Positions 1-7,064 of a DNA stretch of 7,717 bases are shown here, piece by piece. The notes under the pieces were generated by a model. It was not told where the DNA came from, made no database searches, and saw only the letters and a list, made by a program, of their open reading frames with translations. This DNA comes from an uncultured Bacteroidales bacterium (GTDB taxonomy: Bacteria > Bacteroidota > Bacteroidia > Bacteroidales > UBA932): NCBI GenBank assembly GCA_946530505.1, contig CAMNAD010000069.1, positions 1-7,717 of the forward strand. Reading direction: 5' to 3'. The first letter of the stretch is position 1, and each line of letters starts with the position of its first letter. Position numbers and translations under genes: made by a program.

Positions 1-383
1 TGTCCGGGGGTGGACAGGTCCCTGGAGGGCAGTTCCTGCCGGACTCCAAGTATGAGGAGGGTTTCCGGGACTACAAGCTGCTTTTCATTCGCCATGAAAA
101 CACGCGATACTCCTTCGATGGCGCGGACTTCGTCGGGACGCATCTGCGCATAGCAGCCGGCGACGATGATGCGGGCGTCGGGATTGATGCGGTGCACCTT
201 GCGTATCTCACCGCGGGACTTCTTATTGGAAGTCTCGGTGACGGTGCAGGTGTTGATGAGGTAGATGTCCGCTTTCTCGCGCCAGGGCACGACTTCCAGC
301 CCCGCCTCACGGAAACCGCGCTCGTAAGTGGCTGTTTCGGCGAAGTTGAGTTTACATCCAAGTGTGATGAAGGCGATCTTCAT
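1..383 (-). CDS. mtaB: tRNA t6A37 C2-methylthiotransferase MtaB (N-terminal part, runs off left edge)
   Basis: MtaB is a radical-SAM, iron-sulfur enzyme of the MiaB/RimO family. It converts N6-threonylcarbamoyladenosine at position 37 of ANN-decoding tRNAs to the 2-methylthio form (ms2t6A). Only the first 127 residues are visible; they are the UPF0004 N-terminal domain. The family motifs are TLGCKLNFAET (residues 7-17), INTCTVTE (43-50) and AGCYAQ (75-80). They supply Cys10, Cys46 and Cys77, the three ligands of the auxiliary 4Fe-4S cluster. The radical-SAM CxxxCxxC motif and the TRAM domain would lie beyond the window. The TLGCKLNFAET form favours MtaB over MiaB or RimO. The ATG at 383 overlaps the folB stop as ATGA and has a strong Shine-Dalgarno sequence 9 nt upstream. 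An in-frame ATG at 392 directly abuts that sequence and is a less likely start. It is the last visible gene of the tamB operon. Confidence 0.9.
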   Translation of the reverse strand, partial: MKIAFITLGCKLNFAETATYERGFREAGLEVVPWREKADIYLINTCTVTETSNKKSRGEIRKVHRINPDARIIVAGCYAQMRPDEVRAIEGVSRVFMANEKQLVVPETLLILGVRQELPSRDLSTPG

Positions 384-793
384 CGTGCGCATCCTCCCTT
401 GACTGTGACTTTTGCGAATGCGGCATTCCCTCCCACGGGGGGATTGCGTTTGGCAACGCTTATTTCGAATTCGGGAATGGTCGGGAAGGCTTCTTCGATG
501 GCGGCACGGATGCGGTATGCTACATTCTCCAGCAGATTGGACGGGGTGGCCATTTCGGATGCAACTATCTTATATACAGAGGAATAGTCGAGAGTGTCTT
601 CCAGAGAATCGGACTGCTCTGCGGCGGCAAGGTCGACGGCCGCCCGGAAATCCACGACGAAATGTCCTCCGTCCTCTTTCTCGGAAGCCAGACAGCCGTG
701 GTAGGCCAGGAATTCCATGCCCAGGAGTTCTATTGTGCCAAAATCAGGAACACGCACGGGCGTTTCCCTATCTGAGGTATGTCTTTTTTCCAT
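380..793 (-). CDS. folB: Dihydroneopterin aldolase FolB
   Basis: FolB cleaves 7,8-dihydroneopterin to 6-hydroxymethyl-7,8-dihydropterin and glycolaldehyde, an early step of tetrahydrofolate synthesis in the cytoplasm. Residue numbers are for the 137-residue form. Visible hallmarks are IELLGMEFLAYHG (21-33), the Glu region EKEDGG (38-43), DY at 69-70, LLEN at 87-90 with the conserved pterin-binding Glu89, and SVAKRNPPVGG (112-122) with the conserved Lys115. The family is usually about 115-125 residues, so the ATG at 793 gives a slightly long N-terminus with no visible Shine-Dalgarno sequence. A GTG at 757 is preceded 7 nt upstream by AGGGA and starts closer to the first strand, which makes it a credible alternative. 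The ORF overlaps the 3' end of the upstream methylase gene by 64 nt (28 nt with the GTG start) and shares ATGA with mtaB, so it looks co-transcribed. Function is confident; the start is not. Confidence 0.92.
   Translation of the reverse strand: MEKRHTSDRETPVRVPDFGTIELLGMEFLAYHGCLASEKEDGGHFVVDFRAAVDLAAAEQSDSLEDTLDYSSVYKIVASEMATPSNLLENVAYRIRAAIEEAFPTIPEFEISVAKRNPPVGGNAAFAKVTVKGGCAR
393..400 (-). promoter_or_regulatory. Shine-Dalgarno sequence of mtaB
   Basis: On the minus strand this reads AAGGGAGG, inside the last codons of folB. It ends 9 nt before the ATG at 383 and directly touches the in-frame ATG at 392. The spacing therefore favours 383 as the mtaB start. Strong Shine-Dalgarno sequences are not the rule in Bacteroidota, so this one is conspicuous. 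Its place inside folB fits translational coupling through the ATGA overlap. Confidence 0.6.
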
Positions 794-1437
794 TGTGCTG
801 CTGTTTGGGTTTTAATGAACGCATCCGGAAGGGTGATGTCTGCTGCCAGGCAGAGTTTCGTGGCAGGGGAGAGCTGCTCCAGCAAGTCCTTCAGGAGGGA
901 ATCGTTCCGGTATGGCGTTTCGATGAATATCTGCGTCTGATGCAGGGCTGAGGAGTCCTTCTCGCAGCGGCGTATGGCTGCACGCCTCTCGTCGATCTTG
1001 GCGGGGAGGTATCCGCGGAACGCGAAACTCTGCCCGTCGAGACCGGAACCCATCAGCGCGAGCATCAGCGAGGAAGGGCCGACGAGAGGCACCACGGCGA
1101 TGCCGTGGCGGTGGCACAGGGCCACCAGTGCGGCCCCGGGATCCGCCACTGCGGGCAGGCCGGCCTCCGAGATGAGCCCTACGTCTCCCTTGTCGAAAAG
1201 GCCCGCCAGAGCTTCGACCTCCGCCTGTGCGGTATGCTCGTTGAGCTCGTGGAACTCCAGCTCGGCGATGTGCCCTTTCAGGCCCGCCGCGGAAAGGTAT
1301 CGCCTTGCCGTGCGCGTCTCCTCCACCACGAAAGTCTTGAGCCCTTTCAGCACTCCCAGAGTGCCTGCTGGAATGACTTCCGCCGGGTCATTGTCTCCGA
1401 GCGGGGACGGAATCAGGTACAGTTTTCCTTTATTCAT
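730..1437 (-). CDS. RsmI-like SAM-dependent methyltransferase (tetrapyrrole methylase family)
   Basis: This 235-residue protein belongs to the tetrapyrrole methylase superfamily and is closest to RsmI/YraL, which 2'-O-methylates C1402 of 16S rRNA. Features shared with RsmI are KLYLIPSPLG (5-14), EETR (39-42), FHELNEH (62-68), SEAGLPAVADPG (90-101), VPLVGPSS (116-123), GYLPAK (142-147) and IFIETPYR (170-177). It departs from E. coli RsmI in several places. EDTR has become EETR, SDAGTP has become SEAGLP, and the C-terminal RKGE-type motif and the following helical domain are absent; the protein ends in CVFLILAQ. It is about 50 residues shorter than E. coli RsmI. This suggests a paralogue whose substrate may not be C1402, so no gene symbol is given. 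The ATG overlaps the tamB stop within ATGAATAA, and folB begins before this gene ends. Fold assignment is firm; substrate is unknown. Confidence 0.85.
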   Translation of the reverse strand: MNKGKLYLIPSPLGDNDPAEVIPAGTLGVLKGLKTFVVEETRTARRYLSAAGLKGHIAELEFHELNEHTAQAEVEALAGLFDKGDVGLISEAGLPAVADPGAALVALCHRHGIAVVPLVGPSSLMLALMGSGLDGQSFAFRGYLPAKIDERRAAIRRCEKDSSALHQTQIFIETPYRNDSLLKDLLEQLSPATKLCLAADITLPDAFIKTQTAAQWKKDIPQIGKRPCVFLILAQ

Positions 1438-4400
1438 CTGCTTCTATCGTTATTGTGCGCTTGGCCTCGTTCTGGTTCGCATCCCTGCTCATCTGCTGCC
1501 GCTTCTTACGGCTGCGGAACAGGCCTTTCCAGAAATCGCCCCATTTGTTGAATTCTTTCTGATAGGTAATACCCACGCCGTTGCGCTGGGAATAGTCGAG
1601 ATAGCTCGTGTACTCGTCGGCGGAATGCGAGAACAGGTTGAGCCGCAGCTCGCCGGGACGGTCGAGCTTGACGTCTATGTCAAGGTCTCCCACCATGTCC
1701 CCGTTGGGGTTGGTGGATGTGCTGTACTGCCTGTTGCCGAAAGACCCGCGCACTTCCACGCGGTTGTCGAAGAGCTCCGTGCTGACCGAAACGTCGTAAA
1801 GGTCCGTGCCGCTCGAATTCTGCTGATAGCCCACGCCGAGGTCGACGGGGATATCCATACGGTTCAACAGATTGCTGAGCTGCCGCGACATCATTTCCGT
1901 CACGTTGGAGAACACGAGATTCGTATTGTTGACGATGCCGGACTGCTCGTTCTCGAGGAACGATCCTGTCACCAGGAGGGCCAGAAACTGCTTCTGTATC
2001 TTGTCTTCCGTATTAAGGGCGCTTTCAACCTCCGATTTCGTAGTAGGATCGAGATCGGGAATGTCGATGCTGAAGTTTACCTTTGGGGAACTCAGACGGT
2101 CGCTTATGTTAATGCCGCAGTTGACCGTGCGTCTTGTCGCAACCGAAGTCGTGTCGGCCATAAGGCGGTTGATAGAAGTGCGGAGGGTGTATGTGGCATC
2201 GATGTCGAGCTCGCTGTTCATAACGTCTCCTCCAAACTTGATGGAACTGCCGTTATTGATATTGAAGTTCTTGCTTGTGATTCCAGGAAGGGAGAAGTGA
2301 TACTTTCCGGAAGCTATGTTGTAGTCGCCCGAGACATCGAACAGCTTGCGTGAAGGGTTGAGCTCGACGTTGAATATTCCTGCTCCGCGCGCAGTCAGGA
2401 AGTTGTCTCCGCTGTTGTCGAGTTCCACTACGGCTTCAAGGTCCGGAGTCGCTACGATGCGGGCGTGGGCAGTCAGGTTGGAGGCTGCGGCACTCTTCCT
2501 CGTCGCTTCTTGCTGAAGTATCTCGAGGAGCATCTCTTCGTAAGGGTCGATGCGGTTTTCGCTATGGTCGGTAAAAGTCAGCAGATCGCCCACACTTGCG
2601 GAGGACGCTCCTCCCAGAGCTACGTGCAAGGTCCCGGCTTTGTTGGTATAGACGTTCGCGTCAACATAAAGATTGTCTGGCGGACCTTCGATCTTGACGT
2701 CCCCGCTTGCAAACAGGTCGCCATAGATATCTCCGGACTTGTTGCCGAACAGCATAAGGTTGTTGAGGCTGAGTCTGGCATCCAGATTGAGATTCTTCAG
2801 CGAGGCAAAGCGGAGGCCTCCGTTAAGCAGGCCATATCCACCTTCCTGGTCGGTTATGCCGAAATCGTCGAAGACGAGGCCGTCGCTGTCAATGTGGAAA
2901 GGCCCGGCCAGTTTGTAGCTTACTCCGGTATAAGCGACTTTGAGCGTGCCGTTCTCGATGTTGGCCCTGTTGCTGCTCAGTGCAAGGCTGTCCAGAGTGC
3001 CCAGTACGTCGAATTCCCCGTTCAGATTGCCTCCAAGCCCGGTTATTGCTTCGGGCAGCATAGGGGAAAGAAGGGCGAGTTTCAGCCCGTCGGCGAGAGC
3101 TGTGAGCTTGACTTCCCTGCGGGAGATACCGTAACTGCCCTTGATGTTGAGGGCATCCACTCCGTTGATGTTGTCCCTTATGAATGCACTGACCTTGTCC
3201 GCGCCCTTGTCCCATGCCAGTGCCATCCTAAGTGTCCCGGCATCTTCTCCTGCAACTGCGAAGGAATCGCAGGCAAGATTGACCAGGCCCATAACATCTC
3301 CATTGAGAGGAGATGAAAGAAGGGCGTGCCCGGAAGCCAGGCCTTTGATTCCATAATTCTTGCCTGTAAGGTGATTGATGATGTCCAGGTCGACTTTGTT
3401 GATATCCACGGTAAGCGTATCGGTTTTAGCAGTAGATACTCCTCCATTGACGCTTATAGACTGTTCTCCGTTGTAAATCAGGAAATTCTCGAAACGTGCT
3501 TCTCCGGAACGGTAGCGCACATCCGATTCGGCAAGATCCCACTGTGAGTCTTCGAATTTGACATAAGACGAAAGAGGCTTGGCGTGAACTATCAAGGTGT
3601 CGGTTGCGTCACGCTCTATGCTTCCTCCAAGGTATATCTCTCCCATATTGTCTATGCCGACGATGTTGTCATAGTGGAAACTGAGGAAGAAATCGTTGCT
3701 CTGCGCAAATGCCGTGAAGGCACTGTTGGTGAAACCGATCTGCCCCATCTTGAGCTCTTCGGTAAGCAACGAAGCATTGGCGCTGCCGCCAAGATTGTCG
3801 ACGCTTATGTCCAGTCCCTTAAGGTAATTGGTCTTGTAGGCCAGCCTTGGGGAGTGTACCGTTCCGTTAAGGCGTCCTCCGTTCATACGAAGGTCGATAC
3901 GGGTAGAGTCGGCGATGTAGACCCCGGGTTTTATGAACGAGAGAATGTCACGGCTGTCGTGGAAGCTTACGCTTATGTCGTAATCTGCGTTTGCATCGCC
4001 TGTGTCTTTGTCTTTCCTGCTGTATAGGGCGGGAAGCTCGCGTCTGGTGGTTATGGTCTGCACATCTTCCAGAAAGTCCAGAATACTTCTGTTTCCGACG
4101 TATCCGGCATCAAGGAAGCCGGAGCGGATCTGGGCGCGGCTGACTCCTCCGTTGGAGTGCGAGCCAGCGTAGATGTCACCGATATACTTGACTCCTATGT
4201 CGTTCTCGAGAGTGAGGTCGTAGATGTTGAAGTCGCCCAAGATGTCGCCCCGTGGGATCTTCATAAGGTTGGCGCTCAGCTCGGCGGATACTTTCGAAGT
4301 GCCTCCACGCGTGTCGAGCTTGAGCGCTTCAAGGTCGGCATAACCGACATTTGCCGAAAACTTGTACAGCGCGTTCTTAGTCTTTGGCGACAGGTTGAAT

Positions 4401-5923
4401 ATACCCTGGAAAATGAAATTGAGGTTGGGGTCGGCGCAGATGATTTTCCCGTCGAAAGCATTGTCGGAATAGGTGCCGGCCGCTGCAATGCCGGTGTAGT
4501 CGTAGCCAAGCAGACCGAGACGGTCCACCATCAGGGAATCCACTCTTACGGATGTGTTCCCGTTGTCAAGTACAGCCTTGAAACCGGTATTCGCCGTCAC
4601 TTTCCCTATGTAATCCTGGTTTATGATCTTTCCTACTCCCAGATTCCTGGTAGCAAGCTTTCCGCTGATCTCCGTGCCTTTATCTCCGTTAAGGAGATTC
4701 TTTATGTGCAGGCTGGCATTCGCGCTCCCTGTCCCGGCCCCCAGCCGACCGTTTGCGGAAAGATTGTTCAAACTGCCTTTCGCACCACCCTTGAAATGCA
4801 GCTGCTGCCCTTTGGCAAACTGGTGTATGCTGATATCCTTTCCGCTGAGCCTGCTGGCAAAGACTTCGGCCCCTGCCGCAGTGAAATCCAGTCTGTTGAT
4901 GGCGGCGTCCAGCATCAGTTCGTCCGTTACGGTGATGCCCGTGATACGACAGGATGCATCGCCTTTTACTCCACCATAAAGGTCGGTGAACTTGATTGTC
5001 TTGATGTTCAGGTCGCTGGCGTATCCTTCGGCTTCCGCTTCGTCGACCTGAAGCAGGAAGTCCATTCCGTCCAGCCGCCCTTTGCCGAATTGGGAAATGG
5101 TCCTGGAAGAGACGATGCTGCCCCTGGCCACCTTGAGCCGCATACGGATTTCGCTGCAGTAATGCCGATATGCTTCGGGCGTTGTCTTCGTCATAGAATA
5201 CAAGGGAGCGTGAAGGTCGGTGAGACTGTCGCGAATAATGATGTCACGGAAGGTCACGACACCATTCCCGATTTTCACCCTTGTGCTTACGGAAACGTCC
5301 GTCCCGCTTTTTTCGCTGATGGCGGCATTGTCCAGCGTGGCACTAACCTGGCCGCCTTTGATGCTGAGGTTGCGGGCGCTGAGGCTGCTGATATAGGCGT
5401 CCACATTTTCATAGTTGATGGACGTGGGAGGATAAAACTTGGGCTCTCTTTGGAAATCGGACATGCGGAAGCGTATGTCCTCGCCGGTTATGATGCCTAC
5501 GCTTATGGGAGGCGTGGCGGAGGTGGAATCACTGTCGGTCAGCCCGAAAACGCGGGAGAAGTTCATGCCATTCCTGGCATATGGCTCCATTGCAAGGAAT
5601 ATGCTTGCACCGCGAAGCCCGACCCTGCCGAGGTGGATACCCTTGCCGCTGAGAAGCATCTTTGAGGAGACGCTGGCACTGATTTCCTTTGCAAAAAGAA
5701 GGGTGTCGCAGGTGGTATAGCCGGTGTTGAACTTGTCGGCGGTATAAGGATCATCATCCAAAACAAGTACGTCCTTCAGCGAAAGGGTCCCCGGTGCTTG
5801 GAAGTTTACCGACGAGAAAGAAATCCGTCCTCCGAGTTTTTCGGAATAGTTGGAAATAAGTCTGCGCACGAGGCTGCTCTGTACTTCAGGTGACTGCACG
5901 GCTACAGCCGCTGTCATCAGCAA
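1430..5923 (-). CDS. tamB: Translocation/assembly module protein TamB
   Basis: TamB is an inner-membrane-anchored, AsmA-like protein that spans the periplasm as a long hydrophobic beta-groove. It is implicated in outer-membrane protein assembly and, in later work, in phospholipid transport to the outer membrane. The ORF of about 1497 residues is almost entirely predicted beta-strand with repeated short G/N-rich turns, as expected. An AsmA-like beginning (SPEVQSSLVRRLISNYSEKL, residues 11-30) leads to a C-terminal TamB/DUF490 domain over roughly the last 350-400 residues. Typical C-terminal signs are FLALLVTGSFL, DLGVGYQQ, ELFDNRVEVRGSFG, DVKLDRPGELRLNLFS and RNGVGITYQKEFNKWGDFWK, followed by a basic tail. 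The listed start is a TTG at 5923, with an in-frame ATG at 5917. Both cut through the hydrophobic anchor: upstream in-frame codons to 5956 encode IAARIFGFIVLL. The true N-terminus is therefore probably upstream at a non-standard codon. It heads the four-gene minus-strand operon. No TamA is in the window. Confidence 0.88.
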   Translation of the reverse strand: MLMTAAVAVQSPEVQSSLVRRLISNYSEKLGGRISFSSVNFQAPGTLSLKDVLVLDDDPYTADKFNTGYTTCDTLLFAKEISASVSSKMLLSGKGIHLGRVGLRGASIFLAMEPYARNGMNFSRVFGLTDSDSTSATPPISVGIITGEDIRFRMSDFQREPKFYPPTSINYENVDAYISSLSARNLSIKGGQVSATLDNAAISEKSGTDVSVSTRVKIGNGVVTFRDIIIRDSLTDLHAPLYSMTKTTPEAYRHYCSEIRMRLKVARGSIVSSRTISQFGKGRLDGMDFLLQVDEAEAEGYASDLNIKTIKFTDLYGGVKGDASCRITGITVTDELMLDAAINRLDFTAAGAEVFASRLSGKDISIHQFAKGQQLHFKGGAKGSLNNLSANGRLGAGTGSANASLHIKNLLNGDKGTEISGKLATRNLGVGKIINQDYIGKVTANTGFKAVLDNGNTSVRVDSLMVDRLGLLGYDYTGIAAAGTYSDNAFDGKIICADPNLNFIFQGIFNLSPKTKNALYKFSANVGYADLEALKLDTRGGTSKVSAELSANLMKIPRGDILGDFNIYDLTLENDIGVKYIGDIYAGSHSNGGVSRAQIRSGFLDAGYVGNRSILDFLEDVQTITTRRELPALYSRKDKDTGDANADYDISVSFHDSRDILSFIKPGVYIADSTRIDLRMNGGRLNGTVHSPRLAYKTNYLKGLDISVDNLGGSANASLLTEELKMGQIGFTNSAFTAFAQSNDFFLSFHYDNIVGIDNMGEIYLGGSIERDATDTLIVHAKPLSSYVKFEDSQWDLAESDVRYRSGEARFENFLIYNGEQSISVNGGVSTAKTDTLTVDINKVDLDIINHLTGKNYGIKGLASGHALLSSPLNGDVMGLVNLACDSFAVAGEDAGTLRMALAWDKGADKVSAFIRDNINGVDALNIKGSYGISRREVKLTALADGLKLALLSPMLPEAITGLGGNLNGEFDVLGTLDSLALSSNRANIENGTLKVAYTGVSYKLAGPFHIDSDGLVFDDFGITDQEGGYGLLNGGLRFASLKNLNLDARLSLNNLMLFGNKSGDIYGDLFASGDVKIEGPPDNLYVDANVYTNKAGTLHVALGGASSASVGDLLTFTDHSENRIDPYEEMLLEILQQEATRKSAAASNLTAHARIVATPDLEAVVELDNSGDNFLTARGAGIFNVELNPSRKLFDVSGDYNIASGKYHFSLPGITSKNFNINNGSSIKFGGDVMNSELDIDATYTLRTSINRLMADTTSVATRRTVNCGINISDRLSSPKVNFSIDIPDLDPTTKSEVESALNTEDKIQKQFLALLVTGSFLENEQSGIVNNTNLVFSNVTEMMSRQLSNLLNRMDIPVDLGVGYQQNSSGTDLYDVSVSTELFDNRVEVRGSFGNRQYSTSTNPNGDMVGDLDIDVKLDRPGELRLNLFSHSADEYTSYLDYSQRNGVGITYQKEFNKWGDFWKGLFRSRKKRQQMSRDANQNEAKRTITIEADE

Positions 5924-5969
5924 CAGTACGATGAATCCGAAGATTCTGGCCGCTATGTCGTTTTTCCTT
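5924..5969 (-). other. Probable N-terminal extension of TamB: Shine-Dalgarno sequence, ATA codon and rest of the membrane anchor
   Basis: Reading in the tamB frame upstream of the TTG at 5923, the frame stays open to a TAA at 6019-6017. Codons 5956-5924 encode IAARIFGFIVL, which joins LLMTAAVAVQ to make a normal signal anchor. No ATG, GTG or TTG occurs in this frame between the TAA and 5923. At 5969-5965 the minus strand reads AAGGA, 8 nt before an ATA codon at 5956-5954. A change from ATA to ATG would give an ideal start, MAARIFGFIVLLLMTAAV. The reading is direct; use of ATA, or a G-to-A change or sequence error there, is inference. Confidence 0.5.
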
Positions 5970-5997
5970 TTCGTGTGCGCGCAATTATTGTAATCTA

Positions 5998-6005
5998 CAA
6001 AAATA
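5998..6005 (-). promoter_or_regulatory. Putative -7 element of the tamB operon promoter
   Basis: The minus strand reads TATTTTTG, an exact match to the Bacteroidota -7 consensus TAnnTTTG, in the AT-rich gap upstream of tamB. Transcription would begin a few bases downstream, near 5992, leaving a leader of about 35 nt before the ATA at 5956 or about 70 nt before the TTG at 5923. No convincing -33 TTTG is visible at the usual spacing, so the call rests on the -7 element and its position. Confidence 0.5.
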
Positions 6006-6017
6006 AGAAATAATGCT

Positions 6018-6025
6018 TAAATTTG
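6018..6025 (+). promoter_or_regulatory. Putative -7 element of the tsaD promoter
   Basis: The plus strand reads TAAATTTG, an exact match to the Bacteroidota -7 consensus TAnnTTTG. It ends 19 nt before the tsaD ATG, so transcription would start around 6030 with a leader of only about 10-15 nt. No clear -33 TTTG is present about 20 nt upstream. That upstream region also contains the tamB -7 element on the other strand. Confidence 0.5.
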
Positions 6026-6044
6026 CATCCGTAAAACCTTTGAA

Positions 6045-7064
6045 ATGGATATTATTTTAGGAATCGAGTCTTCTTGTGACGATACTTCAGCAGCTGTCAT
6101 CGCTGATGGATGGCTTATGTCCAATGTTATTGCCAGCCAGGATGTTCATAAAGCATATGGGGGCGTCGTGCCGGAACTTGCATCCCGTGCACACGAACTG
6201 AATATCGTTCCGGTAGTCAGCGAGGCCATCTCACGTGCCGGAATCAAAGCTTCTGATCTTACAGCAATCGCTTTTACCCGCGGCCCCGGCCTGCTTGGGT
6301 CATTGCTTGTCGGCACTTCGTTCGCAAAGGCTCTCGGGCTTTCGCTGAATATACCTATTGTCGAAGTTAATCATCTTCAGGGCCATATTCTGGCTGACTT
6401 TGTCAAGCAGAAAGACAAGCCTGTCGTCCAGCCCTCCTTCCCTTATCTCTGCCTGCTTGTTTCCGGTGGTAATTCACAGATAGTGAAGGTTAATTCGCCG
6501 CTCGATTTCGAGATACTCGGCCAGACCATAGACGACGCCGTCGGGGAAGCCTTCGACAAATGTTCCAAGATGATGGGACTTGGCTATCCGGGAGGCCCTG
6601 TCATTGACAAACTCGCCAAACTCGGCAATTCTGAAAGGTTTAAGTTCGCCAAGCCACACGTCCCCGGGCTTGACTACAGTTTCAGCGGCATAAAAACGTC
6701 CCTGCTTTATTTCGTCCGCGACGAAATGGCAAAGGATCCGGAGTTTATGGAGAAAAACAAGGAAGATATATGCGCTTCTTTCCAGAAAACGCTTATTGAC
6801 ATCCTGTTGGACAAACTCATAAAGGCGGCAAAACAGACAGGTATCAAGGAAATAACCATAGGCGGCGGCGTCTCTGCAAACAGCGGTCTCCGCGACCGAA
6901 TCACGGCCGAAGGAAAGAAGCGGGGCTGGAATACCTATCTGCCTGAATTCAAGTTCACTACCGACAATGCCGCCATGATCGCGATTGCCGGCTATTATCA
7001 CTACCTGGCTGGGGAACGTTCTGCTATGGACGTGGCTCCCGTGTCGAGGATAGCAGACTTTTAG
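6045..7064 (+). CDS. tsaD: tRNA N6-adenosine threonylcarbamoyltransferase TsaD
   Basis: TsaD (Kae1/YgjD family, ASKHA fold) transfers the threonylcarbamoyl group from threonylcarbamoyl-AMP to N6 of adenosine 37 in ANN-decoding tRNAs, giving t6A. It works with TsaB and TsaE and receives the intermediate made by TsaC/Sua5. The 339-residue length is normal for the family and all key motifs are present. GIESSCDDTSAAV (residues 6-18) is the phosphate-binding start, and NHLQGH (109-114) supplies metal ligands His110 and His114. LVSGGNSQIV (138-147), TIDDAVGEAFDK (161-172), YPGGP (181-185), YSFSGIKTS (211-219) and IGGGVSANSGLR (272-283) follow, then TDNAAM (306-311) with the metal ligand Asp307. The ATG at 6045 puts the first beta-strand immediately at the N-terminus, as usual. 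The gene is divergent from the tamB operon and its 3' end overlaps the convergent flavoprotein gene. It appears intact and is expected to be essential or nearly so. Confidence 0.97.
   Translation: MDIILGIESSCDDTSAAVIADGWLMSNVIASQDVHKAYGGVVPELASRAHELNIVPVVSEAISRAGIKASDLTAIAFTRGPGLLGSLLVGTSFAKALGLSLNIPIVEVNHLQGHILADFVKQKDKPVVQPSFPYLCLLVSGGNSQIVKVNSPLDFEILGQTIDDAVGEAFDKCSKMMGLGYPGGPVIDKLAKLGNSERFKFAKPHVPGLDYSFSGIKTSLLYFVRDEMAKDPEFMEKNKEDICASFQKTLIDILLDKLIKAAKQTGIKEITIGGGVSANSGLRDRITAEGKKRGWNTYLPEFKFTTDNAAMIAIAGYYHYLAGERSAMDVAPVSRIADF

Noticed and set aside
974..2353. Plus-strand open frame of 459 codons
   Set aside because: It spans the antisense of both the RsmI-like gene and the tamB 3' end, two genes with clear family motifs, and has no recognisable domain or plausible start signal.
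2465..3316. Plus-strand open frame of 283 codons opposite tamB
   Set aside because: It is an antisense shadow of tamB with no recognisable motifs.
4157..5665. Plus-strand open frame of 502 codons opposite tamB
   Set aside because: It lies wholly inside tamB on the opposite strand, its translation resembles no family I recognise, and tamB has clear domain evidence. Long antisense frames are common opposite GC-rich coding sequence.
5976..5983. Perfect 8-bp palindrome TGCGCGCA downstream of the tamB promoter, considered as an operator
   Set aside because: An 8-bp palindrome of this composition is expected by chance and no longer symmetry extends from it.
6474..7001. Minus-strand open frame of 175 codons inside tsaD
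   Set aside because: It is antisense to highly conserved TsaD motifs and shows no domain of its own.
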